A stretch of 64,000 bases of DNA from Deinococcus ficus (GTDB lineage: Bacteria > Deinococcota > Deinococci > Deinococcales > Deinococcaceae). Made by a program: the position numbers and the translations under genes. Positions 57,690 to 64,000 of the stretch are shown piece after piece (position 1 is the first letter of the stretch; every line of letters starts with the position of its first letter). The notes beneath the pieces were generated by a model. That model was not told where the DNA came from. It saw only the letters and a program-made list of their open reading frames with translations, and searched no databases. The stretch lies in assembly GCF_003444775.1 (NCBI RefSeq), contig NZ_CP021084.1, forward strand, positions 186,001 through 250,000. Reading direction: 5' to 3'.

Positions 57690-58862
57690 TCAGCGGCTGG
57701 TGGTTTCGGTGCTTAGCAGTTCCGGCACGCCGCCCTTGCCGTACTCCAGCATGTACACCCGCGACGTGCGCCGCTCCCCTGACGCGTCGAACGACAACGG
57801 CCCACTCGGGTTCATGCACACCCCGGTGCCCGTGCAGGCCGGGAGGTTGACCTTGCGCACGGCCGCCATCACCTGGGCGCGGGTGGGCACCTTGCCCTTC
57901 ACCCCGCCGATCTCGTTCAGGGTCGCCAGGAGCAGCACGTTCATGGACTCGAACGCCGCCAGGGCGCGGGGGTTGGGTTCCGCCCGGTATCGCGCGCGGT
58001 ACTCCCGAAGGAAGGCCTGCGCAGCGGGGAGTTTCTCCAGCGGCGCCATCGGTGAGGAGAACACCACGCCCTCCGCCGCGTCCCCGGCGGCTTCCACGAA
58101 CGCCGCCGAGAACACCCCATGCCCGGCCGCGAACGGCACGGTGACGCCGCCCTTGCGCATGGCCTTCAGTACCGCGGCCGCGGCGAGGTCCGTGCCGCCG
58201 AAGTACACCAGGTCCGCGTCCAGGCCCTTGATGCGCCGCAGGACGTCCTCGATCTGCTCCGGGGTGGACGCCCCGAGGAAGCCGACGACCTTGACGCCCT
58301 CGGCCGCAAGGCGGGCCTGCATCACCTCGGTCAGGCCGTTGCCGTAGGTCGTGTTGTCGGACACGACATACACGCGCCGGGGACGGAACTTCGCCTTCAG
58401 GAATGCCGCCGCGACACCCGCCTGCGCGAGGTCGGGGGACGGCAGGCGGTTGAAGTAGTTCCAGCCCTGCTGCGTGAGGTCATCGTTCGTACTCGACGGC
58501 GCCACCATCGCGATCGGCGACGGTTTCAGCGCGGCGGCCAGGGCGTTCACCACCCCGGAGTTCTGCGGACCGACGATGCCCAGGATGTGGTTGTCCCCCT
58601 GCAGCACGCCCGACAGCAGGCCCGCCCGCGTGGGGTTGCCCTGATCGTCCAGCGGCAGGAGCTTCAGGCTGTGCCCCAGCTTGTTGAAGGCCGGGGTGTG
58701 CAGGCGCAGGGCCATCTCCGCGCCCCGGCGGAACTCCACGCCCAGCGTGGCGCGGGTGCCCGTCAGCGGGGAGACGGACACCACCTTGATGACTTCGGCG
58801 TGAGCGGCGCTGCCCAGGAGGGTCGTAAGCAAGGCGCTGGCGGACAGGAGAGTGCGTTTCAC
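57690..58862 (-). CDS. Branched-chain amino-acid type ABC transporter binding protein
   Basis: 390 aa from a GTG. Signal peptide (KRTLLSASALLTTLLGSAAHA) followed by a type I periplasmic binding fold: VVSVSPLTGTRATLGVEFRRGAE, ILGIVGPQNSGVVNALA, VYVVSDNTTYGNGLTEVM and DADLVYFGGTDLAAAAVLKAM are typical of Leu/Ile/Val-binding proteins (LivJ-like). It captures amino acids or amides outside the membrane. No transporter membrane or ATPase genes are nearby, so it must work with components encoded elsewhere. Confidence 0.88.
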   Translation of the reverse strand: MKRTLLSASALLTTLLGSAAHAEVIKVVSVSPLTGTRATLGVEFRRGAEMALRLHTPAFNKLGHSLKLLPLDDQGNPTRAGLLSGVLQGDNHILGIVGPQNSGVVNALAAALKPSPIAMVAPSSTNDDLTQQGWNYFNRLPSPDLAQAGVAAAFLKAKFRPRRVYVVSDNTTYGNGLTEVMQARLAAEGVKVVGFLGASTPEQIEDVLRRIKGLDADLVYFGGTDLAAAAVLKAMRKGGVTVPFAAGHGVFSAAFVEAAGDAAEGVVFSSPMAPLEKLPAAQAFLREYRARYRAEPNPRALAAFESMNVLLLATLNEIGGVKGKVPTRAQVMAAVRKVNLPACTGTGVCMNPSGPLSFDASGERRTSRVYMLEYGKGGVPELLSTETTSR

Positions 58863-58868
58863 CCCTTC

Positions 58869-58889
58869 ACTGTTCACTGCACATGGGTG
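58869..58889 (-). promoter_or_regulatory. Promoter block CACCCAT-N8-AACAGT
   Basis: Read on the minus strand: CACCCAT, 8 nt, AACAGT, which ends 6 nt before the GTG at 58862. It shows that the block also works on the minus strand. Confidence 0.5.
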
Positions 58890-58957
58890 GATTCCCGGCG
58901 AACTCCCTGCGGACCTCCCCATGCGCCGACCGGACGCACCGAAGACACCTCTGCATT

Positions 58958-58978
58958 CACCCACCTGCGCCGCACAGT
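58958..58978 (+). promoter_or_regulatory. Promoter block CACCCAC-N8-CACAGT
   Basis: CACCCAC at 58958, 8 nt, CACAGT at 58973-58978, followed by a 31-nt leader with AGGAGG before ATG 59010. Nearly identical over 27 bases to the block at 59671. Confidence 0.5.
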
Positions 58979-59009
58979 GAACAGGTCGGCGGACCGACCA
59001 GGAGGCCAG

Positions 59010-59693
59010 ATGATCACCGCAGAAGAACTGTTCCGACCCCTGGTGGCCTGCACGAGCGCGCCGGAACCCCGCCTGCGCGGCAAGTTGACGACCAGCGTGC
59101 TCAACGTCATGACCGGCCGCGGCGGCACCCTGATCTCCCCCCTCGACCCGGCCTGGATGGCCGTCGCCCCCCTCATCCCCCCGCCCCGCGCGGCGCCGCC
59201 CGTCACGCCCGCCCCGGGCCCGGCGCCCGGCATCCTGCCCCTGCGGCTTCCTGAACAGGCCCCGGCGGACCTCGTCGGCCGAACCATCGAACTCCACCAC
59301 ACCCTGGGCGGCGTGGACACCCGGCTGCTCGGCGTGCTGGTCAGTGACCGGCCCGCCCTGCTGCGCATCAGCGTCGACCTGTACGAGGAGTGGGGCGAGC
59401 CGGTCCCGGACTTCCTGCGGGCGTACAACGGCCTACGGGCGCTGGGCGTCGGCTGGAAGAACGCCCGGTACCTCGTGCGCGGCTACCCCGCCCCGCCGCT
59501 GCTCGCGGCCGTGATTCGCGCGTACCGTGCCGGGCTGCGCGGTCCTTCGGCGTACGCGCACCTGCAGGCTCAGCTCCTGGAGCACCTGGACCCACCTCCC
59601 CGGCGGCCCCTCACCCTGCGCCCGTCCCAGCGAATGGGCCGGTCGCCGAGAGGCCTGTGCGTGCTGCGTTCACCCACCTGCGCCGGACAGTGA
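59010..59693 (+). CDS. Hypothetical protein
   Basis: 227 aa. AGGAGG lies 4 nt before the ATG. Pro-rich segment near residues 55-80, then an ordered domain (GRTIELHHTLGGVDTRLLGVL; ISVDLYEEWGEPVPDFLRAYN) and a helical end. No family recognised. The next promoter block overlaps its last codons. Confidence 0.6.
   Translation: MITAEELFRPLVACTSAPEPRLRGKLTTSVLNVMTGRGGTLISPLDPAWMAVAPLIPPPRAAPPVTPAPGPAPGILPLRLPEQAPADLVGRTIELHHTLGGVDTRLLGVLVSDRPALLRISVDLYEEWGEPVPDFLRAYNGLRALGVGWKNARYLVRGYPAPPLLAAVIRAYRAGLRGPSAYAHLQAQLLEHLDPPPRRPLTLRPSQRMGRSPRGLCVLRSPTCAGQ
59671..59691 (+). promoter_or_regulatory. Promoter block CACCCAC-N8-GACAGT
   Basis: CACCCAC at 59671-59677, 8 nt, GACAGT at 59686-59691, ending 5 nt before an ATG at 59697 that is in frame with the next gene. 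Confidence 0.5.
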
Positions 59694-59728
59694 ACCATGT
59701 CCCTCGCCCCGTCCGCCCCGCATGACCC

Positions 59729-59748
59729 TTCACCCCGCCCGGCGGGGT
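59729..59748 (+). promoter_or_regulatory. Hairpin start element
   Basis: TTCACCCCGCC-CGGCGGGGT; the arm ends 11 nt before ATG 59760. Confidence 0.55.
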
Positions 59749-59759
59749 TCACAAGCGGC

Positions 59760-60113
59760 ATGCCAAAGTTGTCTGCAATTCTCCTGTTCCTGGTAGCCGG
59801 TCTGGCCAGTGCTGCCCCTGCCCTGACGCTTCCCCTGCGCGAGACGGACGGCTGGTCCCTCGAAGTGCCCGTGAAGGCCGGGAAGGTTTTGAACGTGGAT
59901 GTCCGGCGGGGGTTCACGCGCGTCGAGCGCCTCGACCGGCACGCGGCGTTCACCTTCACCCGCACCGGCAACACTCTGCACGTCGGCGTCAGGGCCGGCA
60001 CGCTGCCCGGGACGACCAGCTGCTTCAAGATCCACACGGCCCGCGCCACCGCCTACACCCTGTGCGCCGCCGTAGAGAACAGCGTCCCGGCCCAGACGTT
60101 CATCCTCAAGTAG
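59760..60113 (+). CDS. Small secreted protein
   Basis: 117 aa. Signal peptide (KLSAILLFLVAGLASAAPA) and a beta-rich mature domain with two cysteines (TTSCFKIH; YTLCAAVE). ATG 59760 suits the signal peptide and hairpin spacing. ATG 59697, in the same frame and directly after a promoter box, would add 21 Pro-rich residues and hide the signal. Function unknown. Confidence 0.65.
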   Translation: MPKLSAILLFLVAGLASAAPALTLPLRETDGWSLEVPVKAGKVLNVDVRRGFTRVERLDRHAAFTFTRTGNTLHVGVRAGTLPGTTSCFKIHTARATAYTLCAAVENSVPAQTFILK

Positions 60114-60168
60114 CGTGCGGGCGCGAACTGCGGGCACGGCTGCGGCGCGGCCCTGCCACACTGGGGGC

Positions 60169-60426
60169 ATGTCCCCGACCGCCCGCCGGGTCATCAAAGG
60201 CGCGCAGATCGTCCTCCTGGTCCTCTTCCTCGTCAGTGTCACCGTCCGGTTCTGGATGCCGGAGTGGACCGGAACCTCCCATCTGGTGAGCCTCGTCCTG
60301 CTCGGTGTGTCCACGCTGCTCAGCGCCTGGCAGAGCAGAACCGACCGGGGATACTGGCCCCTGACCCTCCCGCTCGGCCTGCTGCTGCTGACCAGCCTGC
60401 TCATCTTCGTGACCCGGACCTGGTGA
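60169..60426 (+). CDS. Small three-helix membrane protein
   Basis: 85 aa. Hydrophobic helices near residues 8-26, 34-50 and 60-80. CACACT ends 6 nt before the ATG (leaderless). No family recognised. Confidence 0.6.
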   Translation: MSPTARRVIKGAQIVLLVLFLVSVTVRFWMPEWTGTSHLVSLVLLGVSTLLSAWQSRTDRGYWPLTLPLGLLLLTSLLIFVTRTW

Positions 60427-60435
60427 AGGAACCAC

Positions 60436-60591
60436 GTGGCAGGTACAGACCGTCCGGGTCATGCTCCTGACTCCGCAGGTCTGACCACCGACCAGAAGCT
60501 GAGCCTCTCCACCCTCCACCGCGCCGCCCTCGCCAGGCGGCGCTTCGCCTGCATCCCGACCTTCAGGAGTCCCCATGAACACCACGCCTGA
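60436..60591 (+). CDS. Small hypothetical protein (51 aa)
   Basis: GTG start with AAGGA 5 nt upstream, directly after the membrane protein gene. The second half (LTTDQKLSLSTLHRAALARR) reads as a helix with basic residues. It overlaps the next gene by 17 nt. Plausible but weakly supported. Confidence 0.35.
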   Translation: MAGTDRPGHAPDSAGLTTDQKLSLSTLHRAALARRRFACIPTFRSPHEHHA

Positions 60592-60754
60592 CACCACCGC
60601 CCGCCCAACCCTGACGGCACTCGCCGACACGCACTTCGGTGGGGACGTCACCGCACTCGTCCGCCTGCTCGACACCCTGACCACGGACGTCCTGCGCGCC
60701 GCCCGCATCGAACGGCACCAGGAGCGGTCGCGCGGCGGTCAGGCTCAGTCGTGA
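60575..60754 (+). CDS. Small hypothetical protein (59 aa)
   Basis: AGGAG lies 6 nt before ATG 60575. Mostly helical (DVTALVRLLDTLTTDVLRAA) with an Arg-rich end. Its TGA overlaps the GTG of the next gene (GTGA at 60751), a typical coupled arrangement. Confidence 0.5.
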   Translation: MNTTPDTTARPTLTALADTHFGGDVTALVRLLDTLTTDVLRAARIERHQERSRGGQAQS

Positions 60755-61143
60755 CTGCGGCCTCTCCCGACCTCGCGCGGCGCTGGGCCGAGCAGTTCCC
60801 GGTTCCTCTCCCCCGCCGGTCCCTTCCGCCTGGATTCAGTGCATGGGCAGCGCGGGACCAGGCGCTGGCCGATCTTCGCCAGTCTGGGCTCCTGGCCGAT
60901 TCCGTGCTGACGGCATACGCGGCCGCCATGCGTACCCACGGGCAGGTCAAGGGTGCGGCGCGGGCCCAGCAGCCACTTCTCCAGGAGGATGCCCGGGAAC
61001 GCCTGTACGAGGCGTGCGCGCTCATCCAGCCGGTCATCGCACGGGACTTCCCGCCGGAGAGCTGGACTGAGGGCTGGTTCGAGGCCCGGTCCGTGGTCAC
61101 TGCCCTGGGCGAGGCGCACCTCCAGCGTTCAGGGCGGACGTGA
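60751..61143 (+). CDS. Hypothetical helical protein
   Basis: 130 aa from a GTG overlapping the previous stop. Helical, with several Trp and Arg (DLARRWAEQFPVPLPRRS; EDARERLYEACALIQPVIAR). No family recognised. Confidence 0.6.
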   Translation: MTAASPDLARRWAEQFPVPLPRRSLPPGFSAWAARDQALADLRQSGLLADSVLTAYAAAMRTHGQVKGAARAQQPLLQEDARERLYEACALIQPVIARDFPPESWTEGWFEARSVVTALGEAHLQRSGRT

Positions 61144-61168
61144 CCCCCGATACTGACGTGACACGCCC

Positions 61169-61540
61169 ATGAAGACCGCACCGATCATTGCCGTTCTCCT
61201 CTTCCTGACCGGGCTGGGCGCCTGGGCCTGGCAGGCCACCACCACCCGGGCGGCGCTCCAGCAGCAGTTGACCAGCCTGCGCGCGCCAGCCGTCCGGTGC
61301 AGCGCCACCCTGTGGGCCCGGCCCAGGTGCGAGGCGGCCCTCAGCCCCGACGAGAGGCGGGCCGTCGTCCGGGAGCTCACGAACCGCGGCGCGTCACGCG
61401 TTGAACGGACGCTGACCGGCGCCAACGGCGACGTGCAGCCGCAGTACACGTGCTACGTGCAGGCGGCCGAAGTCTGCTTCTACGACCTGGTGTCCGCCGA
61501 CCGGGCGTCCACGCTGGTGGTGGCGACCCAGGCCCGCTGA
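61169..61540 (+). CDS. Small anchored extracytoplasmic protein
   Basis: 123 aa. N-terminal helix (IIAVLLFLTGLGAWAW), then a helical/beta domain with four cysteines (C44, C54, C94, C102) that could form two disulfides outside the membrane. GATACT lies 14 nt before the ATG. Function unknown. Confidence 0.6.
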   Translation: MKTAPIIAVLLFLTGLGAWAWQATTTRAALQQQLTSLRAPAVRCSATLWARPRCEAALSPDERRAVVRELTNRGASRVERTLTGANGDVQPQYTCYVQAAEVCFYDLVSADRASTLVVATQAR

Positions 61541-61567
61541 CCCCCCTTGAGCTCCCGATTCGAGGCG

Positions 61568-61583
61568 TTCACCCCTGCTGGGT
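61568..61583 (+). promoter_or_regulatory. Hairpin start element (short form)
   Basis: TTCACCC-ctgct-GGGT; the arm ends 12 nt before ATG 61596, with the usual G/C-rich spacer. Confidence 0.45.
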
Positions 61584-61595
61584 CCGGGCCGGGCC

Positions 61596-62099
61596 ATGAC
61601 GCTCGTCTCCACGCCCTATCCCCCACCCGAGTTCACGCCTGAGTTGCGGCGCTTCGTGCGTGACCAGCGCGCGCAGGGGGCCGCCTGGTGGCACGGCAAT
61701 CCCACCCAGGCGGCCGCATTCCATGATCCGACGCCCGGCCTGGAAGGGCTGTGGCTGGCCGACCGCGTCCAGGCCGCGCTCTGGTACGCCACGCATCCGG
61801 CCAGTGGCACCGGGGAACTGCTCGGGGTGCGGGCCACCGGGCCCTTCCCGGCCCTGCGCGACCCGGCCGTGCTGCGCTTTCTGTGCGAGAAGGCGGACCT
61901 CGATCCCCGTGAGGTGAGGCGGGACCACGAGCGGGGCACGCTGTACCTCACGCACCAGGCGGCGATCTGCCAGGCTGCCCAGCGCGATTACCCGGGACTC
62001 CTGCTCAGGGACAACACGTGCGGCGCGCATGGGAGCCTGGTCGTCTGGGATGACCGGCGTGTGCAGGTCACCGGGCGGTACGCCTTCACGCCCGGATGA
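61596..62099 (+). CDS. Hypothetical protein
   Basis: 167 aa, alpha/beta (PELRRFVRDQRAQGAAWWHG; LGVRATGPFPALRDPAVLRFL; RGTLYLTHQAAICQAAQRDY). The late beta segment (SLVVWDDRRVQVTGRYAF) suggests a globular enzyme- or ART-like fold, but no catalytic motif is clear. Confidence 0.6.
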   Translation: MTLVSTPYPPPEFTPELRRFVRDQRAQGAAWWHGNPTQAAAFHDPTPGLEGLWLADRVQAALWYATHPASGTGELLGVRATGPFPALRDPAVLRFLCEKADLDPREVRRDHERGTLYLTHQAAICQAAQRDYPGLLLRDNTCGAHGSLVVWDDRRVQVTGRYAFTPG

Positions 62100-62162
62100 A
62101 CGCGCCGGCTGGCGTGGCAGGGCAGGCATGCCCGGCACGTTCCGCGCCGGTACAGTCAGGGC

Positions 62163-62462
62163 ATGTCGATGCCCGGCGTCTACCTTCTACTGGCGATTCT
62201 TGGCGCGGTCGTCCCTTATTTGGCGTTCGTGCCGTGGCTGGGGGAACACGGCCTGAACCTCGCCCGGCTGTGGCAGGAGATCGCCGCTTCCCGCCTGTCC
62301 ACCTTCGCCTGGCTGGACGTGGTGCTCAGCGTGGTGACGATCCTCGTATGGTCCACGGCGGAGTCCCGGCGCCTGCACATGCCTCCCCCGTGTCTGCCCG
62401 TCCTGGCCTGCTTCCTGGTGGGCGCGTCATGCGGCCTGCCTCTGTTCCTCTATCAGCGGTAG
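62163..62462 (+). CDS. DUF2834 family membrane protein
   Basis: 99 aa. YLLLAILGAVVPYLAFVPWL, ASRLSTFAWLDVVLSVVTIL and LACFLVGASCGLPLFLYQR match DUF2834, a three-helix membrane protein of unknown function found in terpene-rich and cyanobacterial genomes. TACAGT ends 6 nt before the ATG. Confidence 0.85.
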   Translation: MSMPGVYLLLAILGAVVPYLAFVPWLGEHGLNLARLWQEIAASRLSTFAWLDVVLSVVTILVWSTAESRRLHMPPPCLPVLACFLVGASCGLPLFLYQR

Positions 62463-62556
62463 CGGTGGCTAAGACGCCAGGGGTAAGGCCCGTCAGCGGT
62501 GCCCGAGAGGAACCGGCCAGAAGAGAAGCCTGTCGGTGTGACACCTGCGCCAGCCA

Positions 62557-63468
62557 TCAGTCCCCCCGTGAGGCTGCCGTGTCGTCCGGGTCCCGTACGC
62601 TCAGGGCGCGGGCGAGGTCCACGGCCTGCTGGTAGGCCCGCACGTCCGTGAACCCGAACTGATGCGCCGCCAGGTGCGGGGACGCCGTCACCACCAGCCC
62701 ATGGTCCCGCAAGGCCGCCATCCGCAGCTGGCTCGGCGGCACCCACGCCACGTCCGCCGCCTGGAACGCCTGCCACAACCGGGCGCGCAATTGCTGATCG
62801 TCGAACGGAAACACTCGCTGATCCGCCGCGTCCGGGTTCAGGGGCGCCGCGTCCAGGCGGGCCAGGGCGTGCAGCGCCTGCAGGCTCGCCTGCGGCAGGC
62901 GGCACTCGGTGCGCCGCAGCAGCCGTTCGCGGCTGAGATCCACCTGCGCCCAGCGGAGGGTCAGCAGGTCCGTCATGGTAAACGCCAGGTCATCGATCAG
63001 GTGCAGTGCCGCGCGGACGTGCGGGTCCGTGGCGTGCACGTGCAGCCGCTGCAGTTCCACGCGGGACGGGAGGGGATCGGTGGCGCGCTCCCGGGCGTGC
63101 CGAGGCAGGTCGGCCACCGGATTGGCCGTCACGGCACCGAGTTCACGCAGCCGCTCGTACATCCGCGACAGGGCAGTCGCGCGGGCGTTGTACGTGTTGG
63201 GTTTCGCGGCGCCGAGATCATCCCCGATGCGCCCCAGGGGTTTTTGCAGCCACACGTGCATGTCCGCCGGCGGGCGGCTCAGGTCGATGCCGTCCGTGCG
63301 GGCGTCCTCGAACACCGGCTTGAGGTTGCTGCGCAGCACCTTCTGCACGCCGGGAATGTCGAGCAGCGGCAGCAGGGCGTCGAGCTGCTCACTGGCGCTC
63401 AGGTCCGGGTGACGCAGCACGCGCAATGCCGTCACCGCGCGTTCATCGGTCGGATGCAGGCCAGTCAC
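62557..63468 (-). CDS. Degenerate tyrosine recombinase-like protein
   Basis: 303 aa with the length and layout of an integrase. A helical core-binding part (NTYNARATALSRMYERLREL near 92-111) is followed by a catalytic-domain-like region (LIDDLAFTMTDLLTLRWAQVD). The arginine that normally opens the catalytic set (TGLR) is replaced by TMTD, and no HxxR is seen where expected; a YQQ lies near the end. It is therefore likely a DNA-binding relative without recombinase activity, or a decayed integrase. Such proteins are frequent on Deinococcus plasmids as far as I recall. Confidence 0.65.
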   Translation of the reverse strand: MTGLHPTDERAVTALRVLRHPDLSASEQLDALLPLLDIPGVQKVLRSNLKPVFEDARTDGIDLSRPPADMHVWLQKPLGRIGDDLGAAKPNTYNARATALSRMYERLRELGAVTANPVADLPRHARERATDPLPSRVELQRLHVHATDPHVRAALHLIDDLAFTMTDLLTLRWAQVDLSRERLLRRTECRLPQASLQALHALARLDAAPLNPDAADQRVFPFDDQQLRARLWQAFQAADVAWVPPSQLRMAALRDHGLVVTASPHLAAHQFGFTDVRAYQQAVDLARALSVRDPDDTAASRGD

Positions 63469-63565
63469 CCCTCCAGTCTAAGGATGTGGCCCGGCGAAAG
63501 GCCAGCGGGCGGGGCTCAGCAGGGTGGGACGTGGGTTGACCGGGCAGGGGGTACGCTGACCGCGG

Positions 63566-63880
63566 ATGAACATCGTGGGAATCACCGACCGGCACGAACC
63601 AGCCTTCGAGCAGACCGGGGATCTCGACCCCGACCTGCTCGCGCACCTGGCCGCCATGTGCGGCGATCTGCCGCTCGGCGACGATGCGAGGAATCTCCGC
63701 GCGGCCGCCCTCACCACGGCCCACGGGTACGTCTTCGACACAGCCGGGTACTGGCTGTCCGCCCAAGACGGCGACATCGTGATCACCGCGAAATACGGGG
63801 CGTTCCGTGGGGTCCTTCCACGGGAGGTGCTTGCCGGCGTGATGGCGCAGTGGGCAGTGCACCTGGACGCCATCACCTGA
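63566..63880 (+). CDS. Hypothetical protein
   Basis: 104 aa, alpha/beta (LDPDLLAHLAAMCGDLPLGD; GYWLSAQDGDIVITAKYGAF). TACGCT ends 8 nt before the ATG, with TTGACC 10 nt before that box. No family recognised. Divergent from the integrase-like gene. Confidence 0.6.
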   Translation: MNIVGITDRHEPAFEQTGDLDPDLLAHLAAMCGDLPLGDDARNLRAAALTTAHGYVFDTAGYWLSAQDGDIVITAKYGAFRGVLPREVLAGVMAQWAVHLDAIT

Positions 63881-64000
63881 ATGGACTGGCACGGGCGCCC
63901 AGGTCGGGACTGAAAGGCGGTGCCGCGCCCCCAAGGCAAGGCCGGCGGCTGCTGACGCTGCCGGGCGTGACGTGGGTGCTCATCATCTTTCCGGATCTGG

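Noticed and set aside
63967..64000. Start of a further gene at the right edge (GTG, then TWVLIIFPDL)
   Set aside because: Only 34 bases are inside the window and there is no ribosome site or -10 box; cannot be judged.
1..64000. CRISPR arrays, tRNA or rRNA genes, insertion sequences with a transposase
   Set aside because: I looked for regularly spaced direct repeats, cloverleaf-like segments and DDE or HUH transposase motifs and saw none; this is by eye only.

Overview
The window is very GC-rich and looks like an accessory replicon or large island of a Deinococcus species. The grounds are: an SSB with two OB folds in one chain (a Deinococcus-Thermus trait), a beta clamp that reads like a close relative of the D. 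radiodurans protein, an MglA/MglB pair, and many genes whose -10 box (TANNNT) ends 5-8 nt before the start codon, the leaderless layout described for Deinococcus. No ribosomal protein, tRNA, rRNA or obvious ParA/ParB/Rep gene is visible. The SSB and clamp are therefore probably extra copies carried on a plasmid or megaplasmid. That is inference.

Layout. 1-5.4 kb: UvrD/Rep-like helicase, a Pro/Ala-rich protein, a divergent SSB and small unknowns. 5.5-7.5 kb: a less GC-rich block with one unknown tail-anchored protein. 8-24 kb: ADP-ribosylglycohydrolase, a PD-(D/E)XK-type nuclease candidate, an RraA-like enzyme with a truncated second copy and lipoproteins, a SUKH protein, Ada-AlkA repair protein, a PEP-mutase-like enzyme, and a chain of unknown genes. 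24-25.3 kb: mglB-mglA. 26.8-31.6 kb: unknown proteins, one ending in an SSB-like tail. 31.7-43.2 kb: extra beta clamp, envelope proteins, DinB polymerase IV and RecQ. 43-49.9 kb: S41-type protease, small membrane proteins, two GNAT enzymes and a response regulator. 49.96-51.55 kb: a 1.6 kb unit bounded by 25-bp inverted repeats with pyrimidine-rich inner flanks. 51.7-54.5 kb: six same-strand genes, the last five overlapping head to tail. 54.7-64 kb: two suppressor-of-fused domain proteins, a branched-chain amino-acid type binding protein, a degenerate tyrosine recombinase and small unknowns.

Two sequence signatures run through the window. (1) A short hairpin, [T/C]TCACCC-loop-GGGTG, ends almost exactly 11 nt before the start codon of at least a dozen genes that mostly lack a Shine-Dalgarno sequence. 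The set includes the helicase, the SSB-tail protein and many unknowns. (2) A promoter block, CACCCAC-N8-(-10 box), lies before ssb, alkA, mglB and about ten other genes. Clamp, SSB, helicase, RecQ, Pol IV and AlkA together look like a repair/replication accessory set embedded among uncharacterised small genes with shared 5' signals.
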